NCBI RefSeq assembly: GCF_030929605.1
Contig: NZ_JAVFVS010000011.1
Location: 248,001-312,000 of the forward strand
Direction of reading: 5' to 3'
Length of the DNA stretch: 64,000 bases
Source: Flavobacterium sp. LHD-80
GTDB lineage: Bacteria > Bacteroidota > Bacteroidia > Flavobacteriales > Flavobacteriaceae
The notes under the pieces were generated by a model. That model saw only the letters and a program-made list of their open reading frames with translations, was not told the DNA's origin and did no database searches. Both the position numbers and the translations under genes were made by a program. Below, one piece after another: positions 16,198 through 25,395 of this stretch. Numbering within the stretch: the stretch's first letter is position 1; each line of letters starts with the position of its first letter.

Positions 16198-17292
16198 CTA
16201 TAAGTACTTAACTGGATTTGTATTTTCTTCTGATAAAATGATGGCAAAATTAAGGATTTTTTTTCGAAGAAAATCAACAATATAGTTTTTTGTATAGCGT
16301 TCACTCTCAAAATGACCAATATCGGCTAAAAGTAGTCGATTTTCTGCTTCATAAAATTGATGATATTTTAAATCGGCGGTTAAAAAAGCATCGGCTCCAG
16401 CCTGAATCGCATTTTTTATCGCAAAACTTCCTGAGCCTCCCAAAACGGCAACTTTCTTGATTTTTTTTCCTAAAAAGGTAGAATGACGGATTCCGTCAGC
16501 AATCATTTTACTTTTTACAAACTGAAGAAATTCTTTTTCATCCATTTCATTTTCAAATTCGCCAATCATTCCTAAACCAATGTTTTGATGGGAATTTTCA
16601 AGATTATAAATTTCATAAGCAACTTCTTCATAAATATGATTGGAGAATAATGCTTTTAAAATTCTGGATTGCAAATGTTTTTCAAATGTAACTTCAATTT
16701 TTATTTCTTGAGTTTCGGTTAATTCGTGACGTTCTCCAATAACAGGATTACTTTCTGAATTGCCTTTATAAGTTCCGATTCCATCAGAATTAAAACTGCA
16801 ATTTTCATAATTTCCAATTGTTCCTGCCCCAGCATCAAATAAAGCCTGACGAACTTTTTGAGCATTTTCTGGAACAGTATAAGTCACTAGTTTTTGAATG
16901 AAATTCTGTTTAGGAATTAAAACTTTAGCATTTGTTAATCCTAAAGCATCACAGAATATTTTATTTATGCCAGCCGAATGATTGTCTAAAGCGGTATGAA
17001 CAGCATAAATTGCGATGTCATTTTTAATCGCTTTTAAAATCGCACGCTCGACATAGTTTTTACCAGTAATTTTTTTAATTCCCGAAAATAAAATGGGATG
17101 AAAACAAACCACCAAATTGCAGTTTTTAGAAATTGCTTCGTCAATAACACTTTCTAATGCGTCGTGACAAACTAAAACTCCGGTGCTTTCCGTTTCTGCA
17201 TTTCCAACTAAAAGTCCAACATTGTCAAAATCTTCGGCGTAAGCCAAAGGCGCCATTTCTTCGAGGACTGCTATTATATTTGATATTTTCAT
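16198..17292 (-). CDS. Nif3-like dinuclear metal centre protein
   Basis: This 364-residue member of the NIF3/YbgI (GTP cyclohydrolase I type 2-like) family has the N-terminal block F-D-N-V-G-L-L-V-G, then H-P-I-L-F-S-G-I-K with metal-ligand His, and the C-terminal metal block G-H-F-E-S-E-R. An inserted domain of about 110 residues (roughly 130-240, CutA/PII-like) sits between the halves, as in longer family members. Proteins form toroidal hexamers with two metals per subunit; the physiological reaction is not settled. It is first in a two-gene operon with the DUF164 protein and divergent from lpxK. Confidence 0.92.
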   Translation of the reverse strand: MKISNIIAVLEEMAPLAYAEDFDNVGLLVGNAETESTGVLVCHDALESVIDEAISKNCNLVVCFHPILFSGIKKITGKNYVERAILKAIKNDIAIYAVHTALDNHSAGINKIFCDALGLTNAKVLIPKQNFIQKLVTYTVPENAQKVRQALFDAGAGTIGNYENCSFNSDGIGTYKGNSESNPVIGERHELTETQEIKIEVTFEKHLQSRILKALFSNHIYEEVAYEIYNLENSHQNIGLGMIGEFENEMDEKEFLQFVKSKMIADGIRHSTFLGKKIKKVAVLGGSGSFAIKNAIQAGADAFLTADLKYHQFYEAENRLLLADIGHFESERYTKNYIVDFLRKKILNFAIILSEENTNPVKYL

Positions 17293-17345
17293 TGTTTCAA
17301 GTTTCAGGTTTCAAGTTTCAGGTTCGCTAAAACTTGAAACAAATT
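17293..17345. repeat. GTTTCA-type intergenic repeat
   Basis: GTTTCAAGTTTCAGGTTTCA words run on from the Nif3 start codon and are mirrored by AAACTTGAAAC. It lies in the divergent gap between Nif3 and lpxK. Confidence 0.7.
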
Positions 17346-17371
17346 AACGAAAAAAATTATACTTTCGTAAA

Positions 17372-18415
17372 ATGAATCTACTCCGAAAAATCCTTTTCCC
17401 GTTCGCCATTTTATACGGCTTCATTACTTCAATCAGAAATTTTCTTTTTGATAAAGGAATTCTGAAATCAACTTCATTTGATATTCCGGTTATTGCCGTT
17501 GGAAATTTAAGCGTTGGAGGAACCGGGAAAACACCTCAAATTGAATATTTAATTCGGTTATTGTCTGGTCAATATAAAGTTGCGACTTTAAGCCGTGGTT
17601 ATAAAAGAAAATCGGAAGGTTTTGTTTTGGCTGATGCAACTTCGAATGCCGAAATTTTGGGAGATGAACCTTTTCAATTCTATCAAAAATTCCCCAATGT
17701 TCAAGTTGCAGTTGATGCCGACAGAACAAACGGAATTTCACAATTGCTTTCGCAGAAAAACAAACCAGAAGTTATTTTGCTTGATGATGCTTATCAACAC
17801 CGAAAAGTAAAAGCTGGTTTTTATATTTTATTGACTTCTTACGATGATTTGTACGCAGATGATTTCATGCTTCCGACAGGAAATTTGCGTGAAAGTAGGA
17901 GCGGAGCAAATCGTGCAAATATTGTCGTTGTAACAAAGTGCCCGAGGAATTTATCAGATGATAAACAGGCTGAAATTCGATTGAAATTAAATTTAAGTTG
18001 TTCGCAACAAAGCTTTTTTACTTTTATAGATTATGATGATGTAATTTATGGAAAAGAAGAAAAAATTGCGGTTAGTGAAATAAAATCAGAATCGAAATTG
18101 CTTCTTGCTGGAATTGCAAAACCAAAACCATTTTTCGATTATCTGAAAAATGAAACAGATGAATGTCTGACTTTTCCTGATCATCACCATTTTTCTGAGG
18201 CCGATTTAGATTCCATTCAGAATAAAGCAAATGGAAAAAAAATCATCACAACAGAGAAAGATTATGTTCGCTTAAAAGATTCTAAACTGGTTTCGCAATT
18301 GTATTATCTACCTATAAAAAGTACTTTTATTAATCATCATCAAAATTTTGATGCGACGGTTTTGGAGTATGTCAAAAGAAGCTTGGTCCCGATAGCTATC
18401 GGGATAGCAACTTAG
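17372..18415 (+). CDS. lpxK: tetraacyldisaccharide 4'-kinase LpxK
   Basis: The 347-residue product phosphorylates the 4' position of the lipid A precursor disaccharide at the inner membrane. It has the N-terminal hydrophobic helix, A-V-G-N-L-S-V-G-G-T-G-K-T-P (P-loop, about 43-56), S-R-G-Y-K-R-K, G-D-E-P and the D-D-A-Y-Q-H-R motif typical of LpxK, where the Asp/His pair is catalytic. The last eleven codons run through the 18-bp palindrome TCCCGATAGCTATCGGGA, which provides the C-terminal residues V-P-I-A-I-G and leads to the stop, so the native C terminus may have been replaced by a repeat insertion. Start is a clear ATG. Confidence 0.95.
   Translation: MNLLRKILFPFAILYGFITSIRNFLFDKGILKSTSFDIPVIAVGNLSVGGTGKTPQIEYLIRLLSGQYKVATLSRGYKRKSEGFVLADATSNAEILGDEPFQFYQKFPNVQVAVDADRTNGISQLLSQKNKPEVILLDDAYQHRKVKAGFYILLTSYDDLYADDFMLPTGNLRESRSGANRANIVVVTKCPRNLSDDKQAEIRLKLNLSCSQQSFFTFIDYDDVIYGKEEKIAVSEIKSESKLLLAGIAKPKPFFDYLKNETDECLTFPDHHHFSEADLDSIQNKANGKKIITTEKDYVRLKDSKLVSQLYYLPIKSTFINHHQNFDATVLEYVKRSLVPIAIGIAT
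18387..18404. repeat. 18-bp perfect palindrome within lpxK 3' end
   Basis: TCCCGATAGCTATCGGGA is fully self-complementary and lies in frame in the last codons of lpxK. A related hairpin with a spacer (TCCCGAATCCTCGGGA) is at 27811-27826. Confidence 0.85.
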
Positions 18416-18434
18416 AGACTTAGCATCTCAAAAA

Positions 18435-20609
18435 TCAATCAAAAAACTTCGCAATTGTGCTGTAAAATTCGTCAGGAACAAATGGTTTTGTAATTACATC
18501 GTTCATTCCGAAAGATAAAAGCATATCTCTGTTTTCGTCAAGCGAAATTGCTGTAAGAGCAATAATTGGAGTAGTTTTGTCAAATTCCCGAATCAGCTTT
18601 GTAGCAGTTGTTCCGTTGATTCCAGGTAAATGAACATCCATTAAAACCATATCAAAACGATTTACTTTCAAAAGCTCGACAGCTTCTTCGCCATTGTCGA
18701 TAATTTGGCACTGAATTGCTTTATTTTCGAGCATTTTTCGAGTAATCATTTGATTGATTTTGTTGTCTTCAATCAGTAAAATCGATTTGTGCTCTAATTG
18801 TTTGTCGTTGTAAAGTTTAGTGATTTCTTCTGTAACTTCTAATGGTTCTTTGTTGATGTTGAAATTCAGTTTAAATGTAAAAGTTGACCCCTTGCCAACT
18901 TCACTTTTAAGTTTGATCTCACCGCCCAAAAGTTCAATTAGTTTTTTTACAATCGTAAGTCCTAATCCTGTTCCGCCATATTTGCGGTTCACTTCGATAG
19001 AACCTTGCGAAAAACTTTCAAAAACAGATTGTAATTTGTCTTCAGGAATACCAATTCCGGTATCAACAATTTCGAAGTAAACGGTTGCATTTTCTTCTTC
19101 AATTGCATATAATTTTGCAATTACATTTACATGTCCGTTTTGAGTAAATTTTAAAGCATTGTTGATTAAGTTCAATATGATTTGAGACAATTTTGTTGGA
19201 TCTCCAATTAAATTATCCGGAATAGCTTCGTCAATTTCAAGATTGAAATAGTTTTTATTGGCTGTAGCCAATTCTTTTAACGAACTCTGAATGTTGAACA
19301 AAAGCTCCTTTAAATTGAAACTAATGTATTCGACTTCAACTTTTGTAGAATCAATTTTATTGATTTCCAGAATTTCATTAATAAAAGTTGTGAGATAGTT
19401 TCCCGAAAATTTCAGCGATTCTAAATATTTCAACTGATTTTTTTTCGGATTATCTTCTAAAAGCAAATGTGTAATTCCGTTTATGGCATTCAGAGGCGTC
19501 CGGAGTTCGTGGCTCACGGTTGATAAAAATTCAGATCTGGCTTTTGATGCTTTTTCGGCTTTGTTTTTGGCAAGAATCAGTTCTTTGTTTTTCTCTCTTA
19601 AAAGTAAATTATTCTGATTTCGAATAATATTATTTTTGTATAAAGCCAAACTTAAAAGGGATAAAATCGAAATCAAGGCAATCGCCAAAATACTTACCAA
19701 TTTTGAATATCGATAGGTTTTTAATTGAATTTTTTGGTCGCTTTCGCGTTTTAGCGTATTATTGATCGACTGCGTTTTTTTGAATTTCTCAAATTCATTG
19801 AGATCCAGTTTCGCATTTTTAAGTTTTGAAATATAATTTTCGATCTGATAATGTTCGTCGAGATAAGAGTAGGCGAGATCAAAGTTTCTGTTTTTTTTGT
19901 AATACTGACTAATAGCGAGAATGATCTTTGATTTTTGAAATAGATCATTGTTTTTAGCGCTGTAGTCCAAAGCATTGTCAAAATAAACTAAAGCTGAGTC
20001 ATTTCGTTTAAGAGTTGTTTCAATCAATCCAAGCTGATAATAAGAATCTGCTTTGGTTTTTATGATTTTTGGATTATCAGACTTCTTTATTATTTTTTGA
20101 AAAGTTTTAGCAGCAAGTGGCAAATTTTTACCAATTTTTAACGCCGTTGCTTTTTGATAATCTAAAACTTCAGCGTGATCAACAAGTTTTAGCTGTTTTA
20201 GAAGACTGTCTGCTTTTTTATAATAAATATTGCCAATTTCAAAATTTCCCTGTGCAGTATTTGTGGCACCAATATAATGCAAAGCCAAGATTTTAGTACA
20301 AGTTGGATTTACCTTATCAAATAACGAAACGCTTTTGTGAAAGTTTTTTAACGCTGCGTCATATTTCTGCTGGTTGTAATAGATTTTACCCAGTTTGAAA
20401 GTTTGATTGGCTAAATTTTCACCTTTATTGTTAGTTTGGCAAAAGTCAATAGATTTTTTAGTGTAAAAAACGGCCTGATTATACTTTTTCTTATCAAGAT
20501 TTGAGTTGGCTAGTTTATTATAATAGGAAACACTGTCTGTATTCTTCTTGGTTTGAGAATACAAAAATGAATTTAAAAAACAAACAAGAATAAGAATGCG
20601 GTATTTCAT
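18435..20609 (-). CDS. TPR hybrid sensor histidine kinase with receiver domain
   Basis: From the ATG at 20609 the product is 724 residues (TTG at 20618 would add three). Order: signal peptide (1-18), TPR-like helical repeats (about 25-280) in the periplasm, one membrane helix (302-324), HisKA with F-L-S-T-V-S-H-E-L-R-T-P-L-N (phosphorylated His367), HATPase with N-N-A-L-K-F and G-T-G-L-G-L, and a C-terminal receiver with Asp658 (L-M-D-V-H-L-P-G) and Lys711. No DNA-binding output is fused or adjacent, so it must pass the phosphate to another protein. The TPR sensor type is common in Flavobacteriia; its signal is unknown. GAPDH is encoded just upstream on the same strand. Confidence 0.93.
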   Translation of the reverse strand: MKYRILILVCFLNSFLYSQTKKNTDSVSYYNKLANSNLDKKKYNQAVFYTKKSIDFCQTNNKGENLANQTFKLGKIYYNQQKYDAALKNFHKSVSLFDKVNPTCTKILALHYIGATNTAQGNFEIGNIYYKKADSLLKQLKLVDHAEVLDYQKATALKIGKNLPLAAKTFQKIIKKSDNPKIIKTKADSYYQLGLIETTLKRNDSALVYFDNALDYSAKNNDLFQKSKIILAISQYYKKNRNFDLAYSYLDEHYQIENYISKLKNAKLDLNEFEKFKKTQSINNTLKRESDQKIQLKTYRYSKLVSILAIALISILSLLSLALYKNNIIRNQNNLLLREKNKELILAKNKAEKASKARSEFLSTVSHELRTPLNAINGITHLLLEDNPKKNQLKYLESLKFSGNYLTTFINEILEINKIDSTKVEVEYISFNLKELLFNIQSSLKELATANKNYFNLEIDEAIPDNLIGDPTKLSQIILNLINNALKFTQNGHVNVIAKLYAIEEENATVYFEIVDTGIGIPEDKLQSVFESFSQGSIEVNRKYGGTGLGLTIVKKLIELLGGEIKLKSEVGKGSTFTFKLNFNINKEPLEVTEEITKLYNDKQLEHKSILLIEDNKINQMITRKMLENKAIQCQIIDNGEEAVELLKVNRFDMVLMDVHLPGINGTTATKLIREFDKTTPIIALTAISLDENRDMLLSFGMNDVITKPFVPDEFYSTIAKFFD

Positions 20610-20635
20610 GTATGGCAATGCTTTTACAATGAATT

Positions 20636-21634
20636 CTATGTTTTTCTTATCAGTAAAATCAAATCAATTAATCTTGATGAATAGCCAATTTCGTTATCGT
20701 ACCAGCCCACTACTTTTACCATTTTGTCAATGACAGAAGTAAGTTGTGCATCAAATAAGCACGAATGCGTATTGCCAATTATATCAACAGAAACGATAGG
20801 ATCTTCTGTGTAATCTAATATTCCTTTTAAATTTGTTTTAGAAGCTTGTTCAAATGCTTTATTAATTTCTTCAATAGTAACAGCACGCTTTACATTGAAT
20901 GTAATGTCTGTTAATGAACCATCGGGAACAGGAACACGAATGCCGCATCCTCCGATTTTTTCATGCAATTTAGGAAAAATTTTTGTTAATGCCTTAGCTG
21001 CACCTGTTGTTGTTGGAACAATTGACTGACTTGCTCCTCTCGCTCTGCGTAAATCCTTATGGGGCTGGTCGTGAAGACTTTGATCAGTTGTGTATGAATG
21101 TATGGTTGTAATGTAAGCTTGTTCAATCCCGCACAATTCATCAATGATTTTAATCATTGGTGCGGCGTTGTTTGTTGTACAGCTTGCATTTGAAACAATT
21201 GTTTCGCTTCCGTCTAAAATAGTTTCATTAACACCCAAAACTACAGTTTTTATAGTGTCAACTTCTGATGGGGCTGAAAGAATTACCTTTTTTGCTCCAG
21301 CTTCTAAATGCGCGTTTAATTCTTCGTGCGTTTTGTATTTTCCGGTTGATTCAACTACAAAATCAATATTTTGGCTTTTCCAGTCTAAGTTAGAAATGCT
21401 TTTTTCATGAAAAAACAAATACGGCTTGTTGTCAACAATAATTGATTCTTCATTATGACTTACAGCAAAAGGCAAAACACCATGGATGCTGTCGTATTTT
21501 ATTAAATGTGCCATTGTTTTGTTGTCAGCGATATCGTTGATAGCAACAACTTCAATTTCGGGATGGTTTAAAAGAAGGCGGAATAAATTTCTTCCAATTC
21601 TTCCAAAACCATTTATAGCAATTCTTGTTTTCAA
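20636..21634 (-). CDS. gapA: glyceraldehyde-3-phosphate dehydrogenase, type I
   Basis: The 332-residue product has the Rossmann start I-N-G-F-G-R-I-G-R, Asp near 33 (I-N-D-I-A) that favours NAD, the catalytic-Cys block S-N-A-S-C-T-T-N, the partner His region, and the C-terminal W-Y-D-N-E-I-G-Y-S. It oxidises GAP to 1,3-bisphosphoglycerate in glycolysis or the reverse. The only start is TTG: a stop codon lies directly upstream in frame and the next Met is inside the domain. The histidine kinase gene lies 26 bases downstream. Confidence 0.96.
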   Translation of the reverse strand: MKTRIAINGFGRIGRNLFRLLLNHPEIEVVAINDIADNKTMAHLIKYDSIHGVLPFAVSHNEESIIVDNKPYLFFHEKSISNLDWKSQNIDFVVESTGKYKTHEELNAHLEAGAKKVILSAPSEVDTIKTVVLGVNETILDGSETIVSNASCTTNNAAPMIKIIDELCGIEQAYITTIHSYTTDQSLHDQPHKDLRRARGASQSIVPTTTGAAKALTKIFPKLHEKIGGCGIRVPVPDGSLTDITFNVKRAVTIEEINKAFEQASKTNLKGILDYTEDPIVSVDIIGNTHSCLFDAQLTSVIDKMVKVVGWYDNEIGYSSRLIDLILLIRKT

Positions 21635-21639
21635 TTATT

Positions 21640-21735
21640 TGGTTTATTCGTTTAATCGTTGAAATCGTTTAATTGTTTTAAACCGTTAAGCGCATCTACG
21701 ATTAAACGACTAACCAATTAAACGATTAACTTTTA
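21640..21735. repeat. CGTTTAAT/ATTAAACG intergenic repeat
   Basis: Words CGTTTAATCGTTGAAATCGT on the left are mirrored by ACGATTAAACGACTAACCAA on the right. It fills the gap between lipA and GAPDH. Confidence 0.65.
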
Positions 21736-21736
21736 T

Positions 21737-22603
21737 TTATAAAATATGTTTTTGCGCTTTGTATGAAGAACGAACCAATGGCCCGCTTTCGACATGACGA
21801 AAACCTAATTCAAGCCCAAATTTTTCGTATTTTGCAAATTGTTCAGGAGTAATAAATTCCTTTACAGGCAAATGTTTTTTACTTGGCTGTAAATATTGGC
21901 CAATAGTTACAACATCAACATTTGCATTGCGTAAATCAGTCATGGTTTGAAAAACTTCTTCTTCAGTTTCACCAAGACCTAGCATAATACCTGATTTGGT
22001 TCTGTTGATTCCTTTTTCTTTTAAGTAACGTAAAACTTCAAGGCTACGATCGTATTTTGCCTGAATACGCACTTCGCGAGTTAAACGGCGAACCGTTTCA
22101 ACATTGTGCGAAACCACTTCTGGATTTGCTTCAACAATACGGTCAAGGTTTCTTTCGATTCCTTGAAAATCAGGAACTAAAGTTTCTAAGGTAGTATTTG
22201 GGTTCATTCGGCGGATTGCTTTTACTGTTTCTATCCAGATGATAGAACCGCCATCTTTTAAATCATCTCTATCAACACTTGTAATTACAGCGTGTTTGAT
22301 GTTCATGATTTTAATAGAACGTGCTACTTTTTCAGGTTCATCCCAGTCTACAGTTTCTGGTCGGCCGGTTTTTACACCGCAAAATCCACAAGAACGCGTG
22401 CAGACATTTCCCAGAATCATAAAAGTTGCAGTTCCTTCGCCCCAGCATTCACCCATATTTGGGCAACTTCCAGAGGTACAAATCGTATTTAAGCTGTATT
22501 TATCAACTAAACCGCGAAGTTCAGTATATTTTTGTCCAATCGGAAGTTTAACCTTCAACCATTTAGGTTTTCCGCTTGGTATATTCTCAATGACTGTTTC
22601 CAT
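21737..22603 (-). CDS. lipA: lipoyl synthase LipA
   Basis: The 288-residue radical SAM enzyme inserts two sulfurs into protein-bound octanoyl groups. It carries both cluster motifs: the auxiliary cluster C-T-S-G-S-C-P-N-M-G-E-C and the SAM cluster C-T-R-S-C-G-F-C (CxxxCxxC). The C-terminal auxiliary-cluster Ser is present in V-R-S-S-Y-K-A. Length and order match the family. lipB is not adjacent. The start is ATG at 22603; a repeat separates it from the downstream GAPDH gene. Confidence 0.97.
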   Translation of the reverse strand: METVIENIPSGKPKWLKVKLPIGQKYTELRGLVDKYSLNTICTSGSCPNMGECWGEGTATFMILGNVCTRSCGFCGVKTGRPETVDWDEPEKVARSIKIMNIKHAVITSVDRDDLKDGGSIIWIETVKAIRRMNPNTTLETLVPDFQGIERNLDRIVEANPEVVSHNVETVRRLTREVRIQAKYDRSLEVLRYLKEKGINRTKSGIMLGLGETEEEVFQTMTDLRNANVDVVTIGQYLQPSKKHLPVKEFITPEQFAKYEKFGLELGFRHVESGPLVRSSYKAQKHIL

Positions 22604-22933
22604 ATATCAAAATTCAAAACACAAAGATACGGAATGTAGTTTATTTTGAGATTTGTTTGAGGGTTAATTTGGTGTGTTTGCCTTTAATGAAATTGAAGTT
22701 TGTTTTGAATATAATTTGTTTTAAATGTTAAAAATGCAATTTTTCAGAGTTTTATTGGTCTAAATATTTCTGTTTTAATTTATTTAGTCCGCCAAGTCTG
22801 ATAATTATGATATCTGATTGACTTTTAATCCTTTAAATTTTATACCTTTATTTGTTGTAAAATAGCGTTTTTTCGAAATAAAATTAGAAATATAATGTAG
22901 TACATTTGGTGTTAAATTGTAATAAATAAAAAC
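22604..22933. other. 330-bp divergent intergenic region
   Basis: AT-rich, between lipA (minus) and the M48 protease (plus). It contains a perfect -7 element TACATTTG for the protease at 22901-22908. No repeat hairpin or ORF of note is seen. Confidence 0.6.
22901..22908 (+). promoter_or_regulatory. -7 element for M48 protease gene
   Basis: TACATTTG matches TAnnTTTG exactly, 25 bases before the ATG. The -33 element is unclear. Confidence 0.5.
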
Positions 22934-23815
22934 ATGGAAAAGAAATTTATCGTTTTAGGAGTTTTATTTGCCACATTAGGTTTTACTAAAATGAATGCGC
23001 AAATTAATTTAGGAGATAAGGCAATGGGAGCGCTGCAAAAAGGTGTTACTAGTTTTACCTTGACAAATGCTGATGCGGCGACTTTATCTAAAGAAGCTGT
23101 TCGTAAATTAGATTCTACTAATGAAGTTGCAGGACCAAATGATGGTTATACTTTAAGATTAAACAGAGTTTTTGGAAAATATACTTCAGGTGAAGGATAT
23201 ACGCTGAATTATAAAGTTTATAAATTGAAAGAAGTAAATGCATTTGCAACAGCTGATGGAAGTGTTCGCGTATATTCTGGTTTAATGGATATTATGGATG
23301 ATAATGAATTGCTAGCGGTTATCGGCCACGAAATTGGTCACGTTGCCAATAATGATACAAGAGATGCTATGCGTGCTGCGTACCAAAAAGAAGCTTTAAT
23401 CGATGGGGCATCTTCGCAATCAGCAAAAATTTCTTCTGTTACGGATAGCCAGTTAGGTAAAATTGGAAGCGCAATGATTGACAGTAAACACAGTCGTAAA
23501 CAAGAAGCTGAAGCAGATTTGTTTTCGTATAATTTCTTGAAGAAAAATGGATATGATGTGAATGCTGAAGAATCTGCTTTTAGAATTTTAGCAAAAATGA
23601 GCGAAGGAGCTGAAGCTTCGTTTCTTGACAGAATGATGAGCTCACACCCTGATTCTGCTAAAAGAGCCGATGACGCAAAAAAGAGAGCTGAGAAAGACGG
23701 TTTATACAAACCATATGTACAGCAGAAAATTGTAAACACTGTTCCAGTTGCTAAAGCTACAACGACAAAAAAAGCAACAACAACTAAGAAAACAACAACA
23801 GCAAAAAAGAAATAA
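22934..23815 (+). CDS. secreted M48-family zinc metalloprotease
   Basis: The 293-residue protein has a signal peptide (1-22, ending M-N-A-Q) and the M48 zinc motif H-E-I-G-H at about residue 131, with the third ligand Glu in R-K-Q-E-A-E-A-D. The F-A-T-A-D-G-S-V-R-V-Y-S-G-L edge strand precedes it. Such proteases (YcaL/LoiP/BepA-like) process or clear outer-membrane proteins. The last 40 residues are a low-complexity Thr/Lys tail (repeated T-T-K-K), probably disordered. It is monocistronic with its own promoter and a bidirectional terminator. Confidence 0.93.
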   Translation: MEKKFIVLGVLFATLGFTKMNAQINLGDKAMGALQKGVTSFTLTNADAATLSKEAVRKLDSTNEVAGPNDGYTLRLNRVFGKYTSGEGYTLNYKVYKLKEVNAFATADGSVRVYSGLMDIMDDNELLAVIGHEIGHVANNDTRDAMRAAYQKEALIDGASSQSAKISSVTDSQLGKIGSAMIDSKHSRKQEAEADLFSYNFLKKNGYDVNAEESAFRILAKMSEGAEASFLDRMMSSHPDSAKRADDAKKRAEKDGLYKPYVQQKIVNTVPVAKATTTKKATTTKKTTTAKKK

Positions 23816-23823
23816 TAAGTTAT

Positions 23824-23858
23824 AAAAAAACCGGCAATTTAAATTTGCCGGTTTTTTT
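23824..23858. terminator. bidirectional terminator
   Basis: Stem of ACCGGCAA / TTGCCGGT extended by A and T runs, between the convergent M48 protease and PH-domain genes. Confidence 0.85.
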
Positions 23859-23868
23859 ATTTTATTGA

Positions 23869-24249
23869 TTATCCTAAAACGTGATGTGCTAAAACTTTCT
23901 GAACATCATACACATTTACAGATTTGTTGAATTGCTTTACAATACTTGGGTGTAATTCGCTTGAAACCCAAATTTTTAATTCGGCATCTAAATCAAAAGT
24001 ACCTGCAGTTTCTACGCTGAAACGTGTAATGCTTTTATAAGCAATCGATTTGTATTCTGTTTTGCTTCCTGTAATTCCTTGTACGTCAACCAGGATTAAT
24101 CTTTTATTTGTGAAAATAAAAGTATCACGAATTAATTTGAAACCCATTTCAATTTCTTCGTTATCAGTTAAAAGTTGACCGTATTTTTTTAATAGATCAT
24201 CTTGGCTGACAGTACCCGCGTTGCCCATTAGTGCAGAAAATATTCCCAT
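23869..24249 (-). CDS. bacterial PH-domain protein
   Basis: This 126-residue soluble protein matches the bacterial pleckstrin-homology family (PF08000-like): E-I-E-M-G-F-K-L-I-R-D-T-F-I-F-T-N-K-R-L-I-L-V-D-V-Q-G strands, then Y-K-S-I-A-Y-K-S-I-T-R-F-S-V-E-T-A and a C-terminal helix. Function is not known. It is probably transcribed alone and shares a terminator with the convergent M48 gene. Confidence 0.85.
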   Translation of the reverse strand: MGIFSALMGNAGTVSQDDLLKKYGQLLTDNEEIEMGFKLIRDTFIFTNKRLILVDVQGITGSKTEYKSIAYKSITRFSVETAGTFDLDAELKIWVSSELHPSIVKQFNKSVNVYDVQKVLAHHVLG

Positions 24250-24364
24250 TTTTTAGTTTTTAATTTTAATAAAATTGTTTTGCCTTTTAAGGAGGCGTAA
24301 AGGTAAGTAAAATTAAAAAAGAAGCTGTTTTTGATTTGATAAGAATGTATTTAAAAATAGTAAG

Positions 24365-24394
24365 CAAAAAAAAGCAGAACCTAAGTTCTGCTTT
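24365..24394 (-). terminator. terminator of the tonB gene
   Basis: Perfect 10-bp stem AAAGCAGAAC / GTTCTGCTTT with a 4-base loop; the minus-strand T run follows it. It lies 22 bases after the tonB-like stop. Confidence 0.85.
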
Positions 24395-24415
24395 CTCCGT
24401 TTTTTGATTATTATT

Positions 24416-25240
24416 TTATTCCGGTTGTGTTTTAATTGTTATCGGAAGATTATATGCTGTTCTAACAGGTTTGCCGTTTAAGATACCTGGAGTCCATTTT
24501 GTTTTTAATGATTTTAACACTCTAATAGCTTCTTTGCCCATTCCATATCCTGGATCTTTTTGTACCATGATGTCAGTTATTGATCCATCTCTTTCAATTA
24601 CAAAAGAAACATATACTTTAAGAGTCATTTCGGTATCAAGTTCTGGTCTTTTAAAGTTGTTTCCAACATAGCTGTAAAACTTGTCCATTCCTCCAGGAAA
24701 TCCAGGCATTTTGTCTAATGTTGCAGCAATTACAGGTTCATTAGTTGCTGGTTCGCCGATTGCTTCGCTTCCGCTAGTGCCACTTCCTGGTATTGCATTT
24801 GTTATTGTTCCATCACCAGGTGTAGCATTGTCTACAACAGGAGTGTTTTCATTATTAGTTGCAATTTCCTGAACAGCTTCTTCTGTACGAGATACAACAG
24901 GATTTGTTAATTGTGCAGAAGTAATTGGTTTAGCAGCTTCCTGTTTTTGTGCAGGCGGAGCAACAGTTTCCTTTGGTTCTGGTTTTACAAGGTCAGGTGT
25001 AATGTTAATTGGTGTTATCGGACAAGAAATTATTCCTGGGTCATCAACAACAGGTGTTCTAAACTTATTAATCAGCATCGATACGCTTCCCATGGCGGTT
25101 ATTAACAACAATGCGATAAATAAGGCATTAATTGTAGTTCTCGGATTTTCTTGACGTAATTGATACGCTCCGTACTCTTTGTTTTTGTTTTCGAAAACAA
25201 GATTGGTCCACTTGCTTTCATAGATGCTTGATTTAGACAT
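24416..25240 (-). CDS. TonB-family energy transducer
   Basis: The 274-residue protein starts with a cytoplasmic segment, followed by one membrane helix (about 35-58), a Pro/Glu/Lys-rich and Thr/Gly-rich periplasmic linker (about 75-180), and a C-terminal TonB domain (about 190-272; F-P-G-G-M-D-K-F, L-K-V-Y-V-S-F-V-I-E-R-D-G-S-I, K-T-K-W-T-P-G-I-L-N-G-K-P-V). It would couple the proton-motive force to TonB-dependent receptors, but no exbB/exbD are adjacent. The N-terminal N-K-N-K-E-Y-G-A-Y-Q-L-R motif is typical of Bacteroidota TonB proteins. ATG start; own transcript inferred. Confidence 0.92.
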   Translation of the reverse strand: MSKSSIYESKWTNLVFENKNKEYGAYQLRQENPRTTINALFIALLLITAMGSVSMLINKFRTPVVDDPGIISCPITPINITPDLVKPEPKETVAPPAQKQEAAKPITSAQLTNPVVSRTEEAVQEIATNNENTPVVDNATPGDGTITNAIPGSGTSGSEAIGEPATNEPVIAATLDKMPGFPGGMDKFYSYVGNNFKRPELDTEMTLKVYVSFVIERDGSITDIMVQKDPGYGMGKEAIRVLKSLKTKWTPGILNGKPVRTAYNLPITIKTQPE

Positions 25241-25395
25241 GATTTTTGGATTTTAAGGTTAAGTAACTTTAAATCATACGCGATTAGGATTGGGTTTTAG
25301 CAAACAACGTAGATGTTGTTGTTTTATTATGTTAGAAATTAAGTTTTTTAAGAAAAAATATGATTATATTTTATTCTTTACCTAAAGATAATGAA

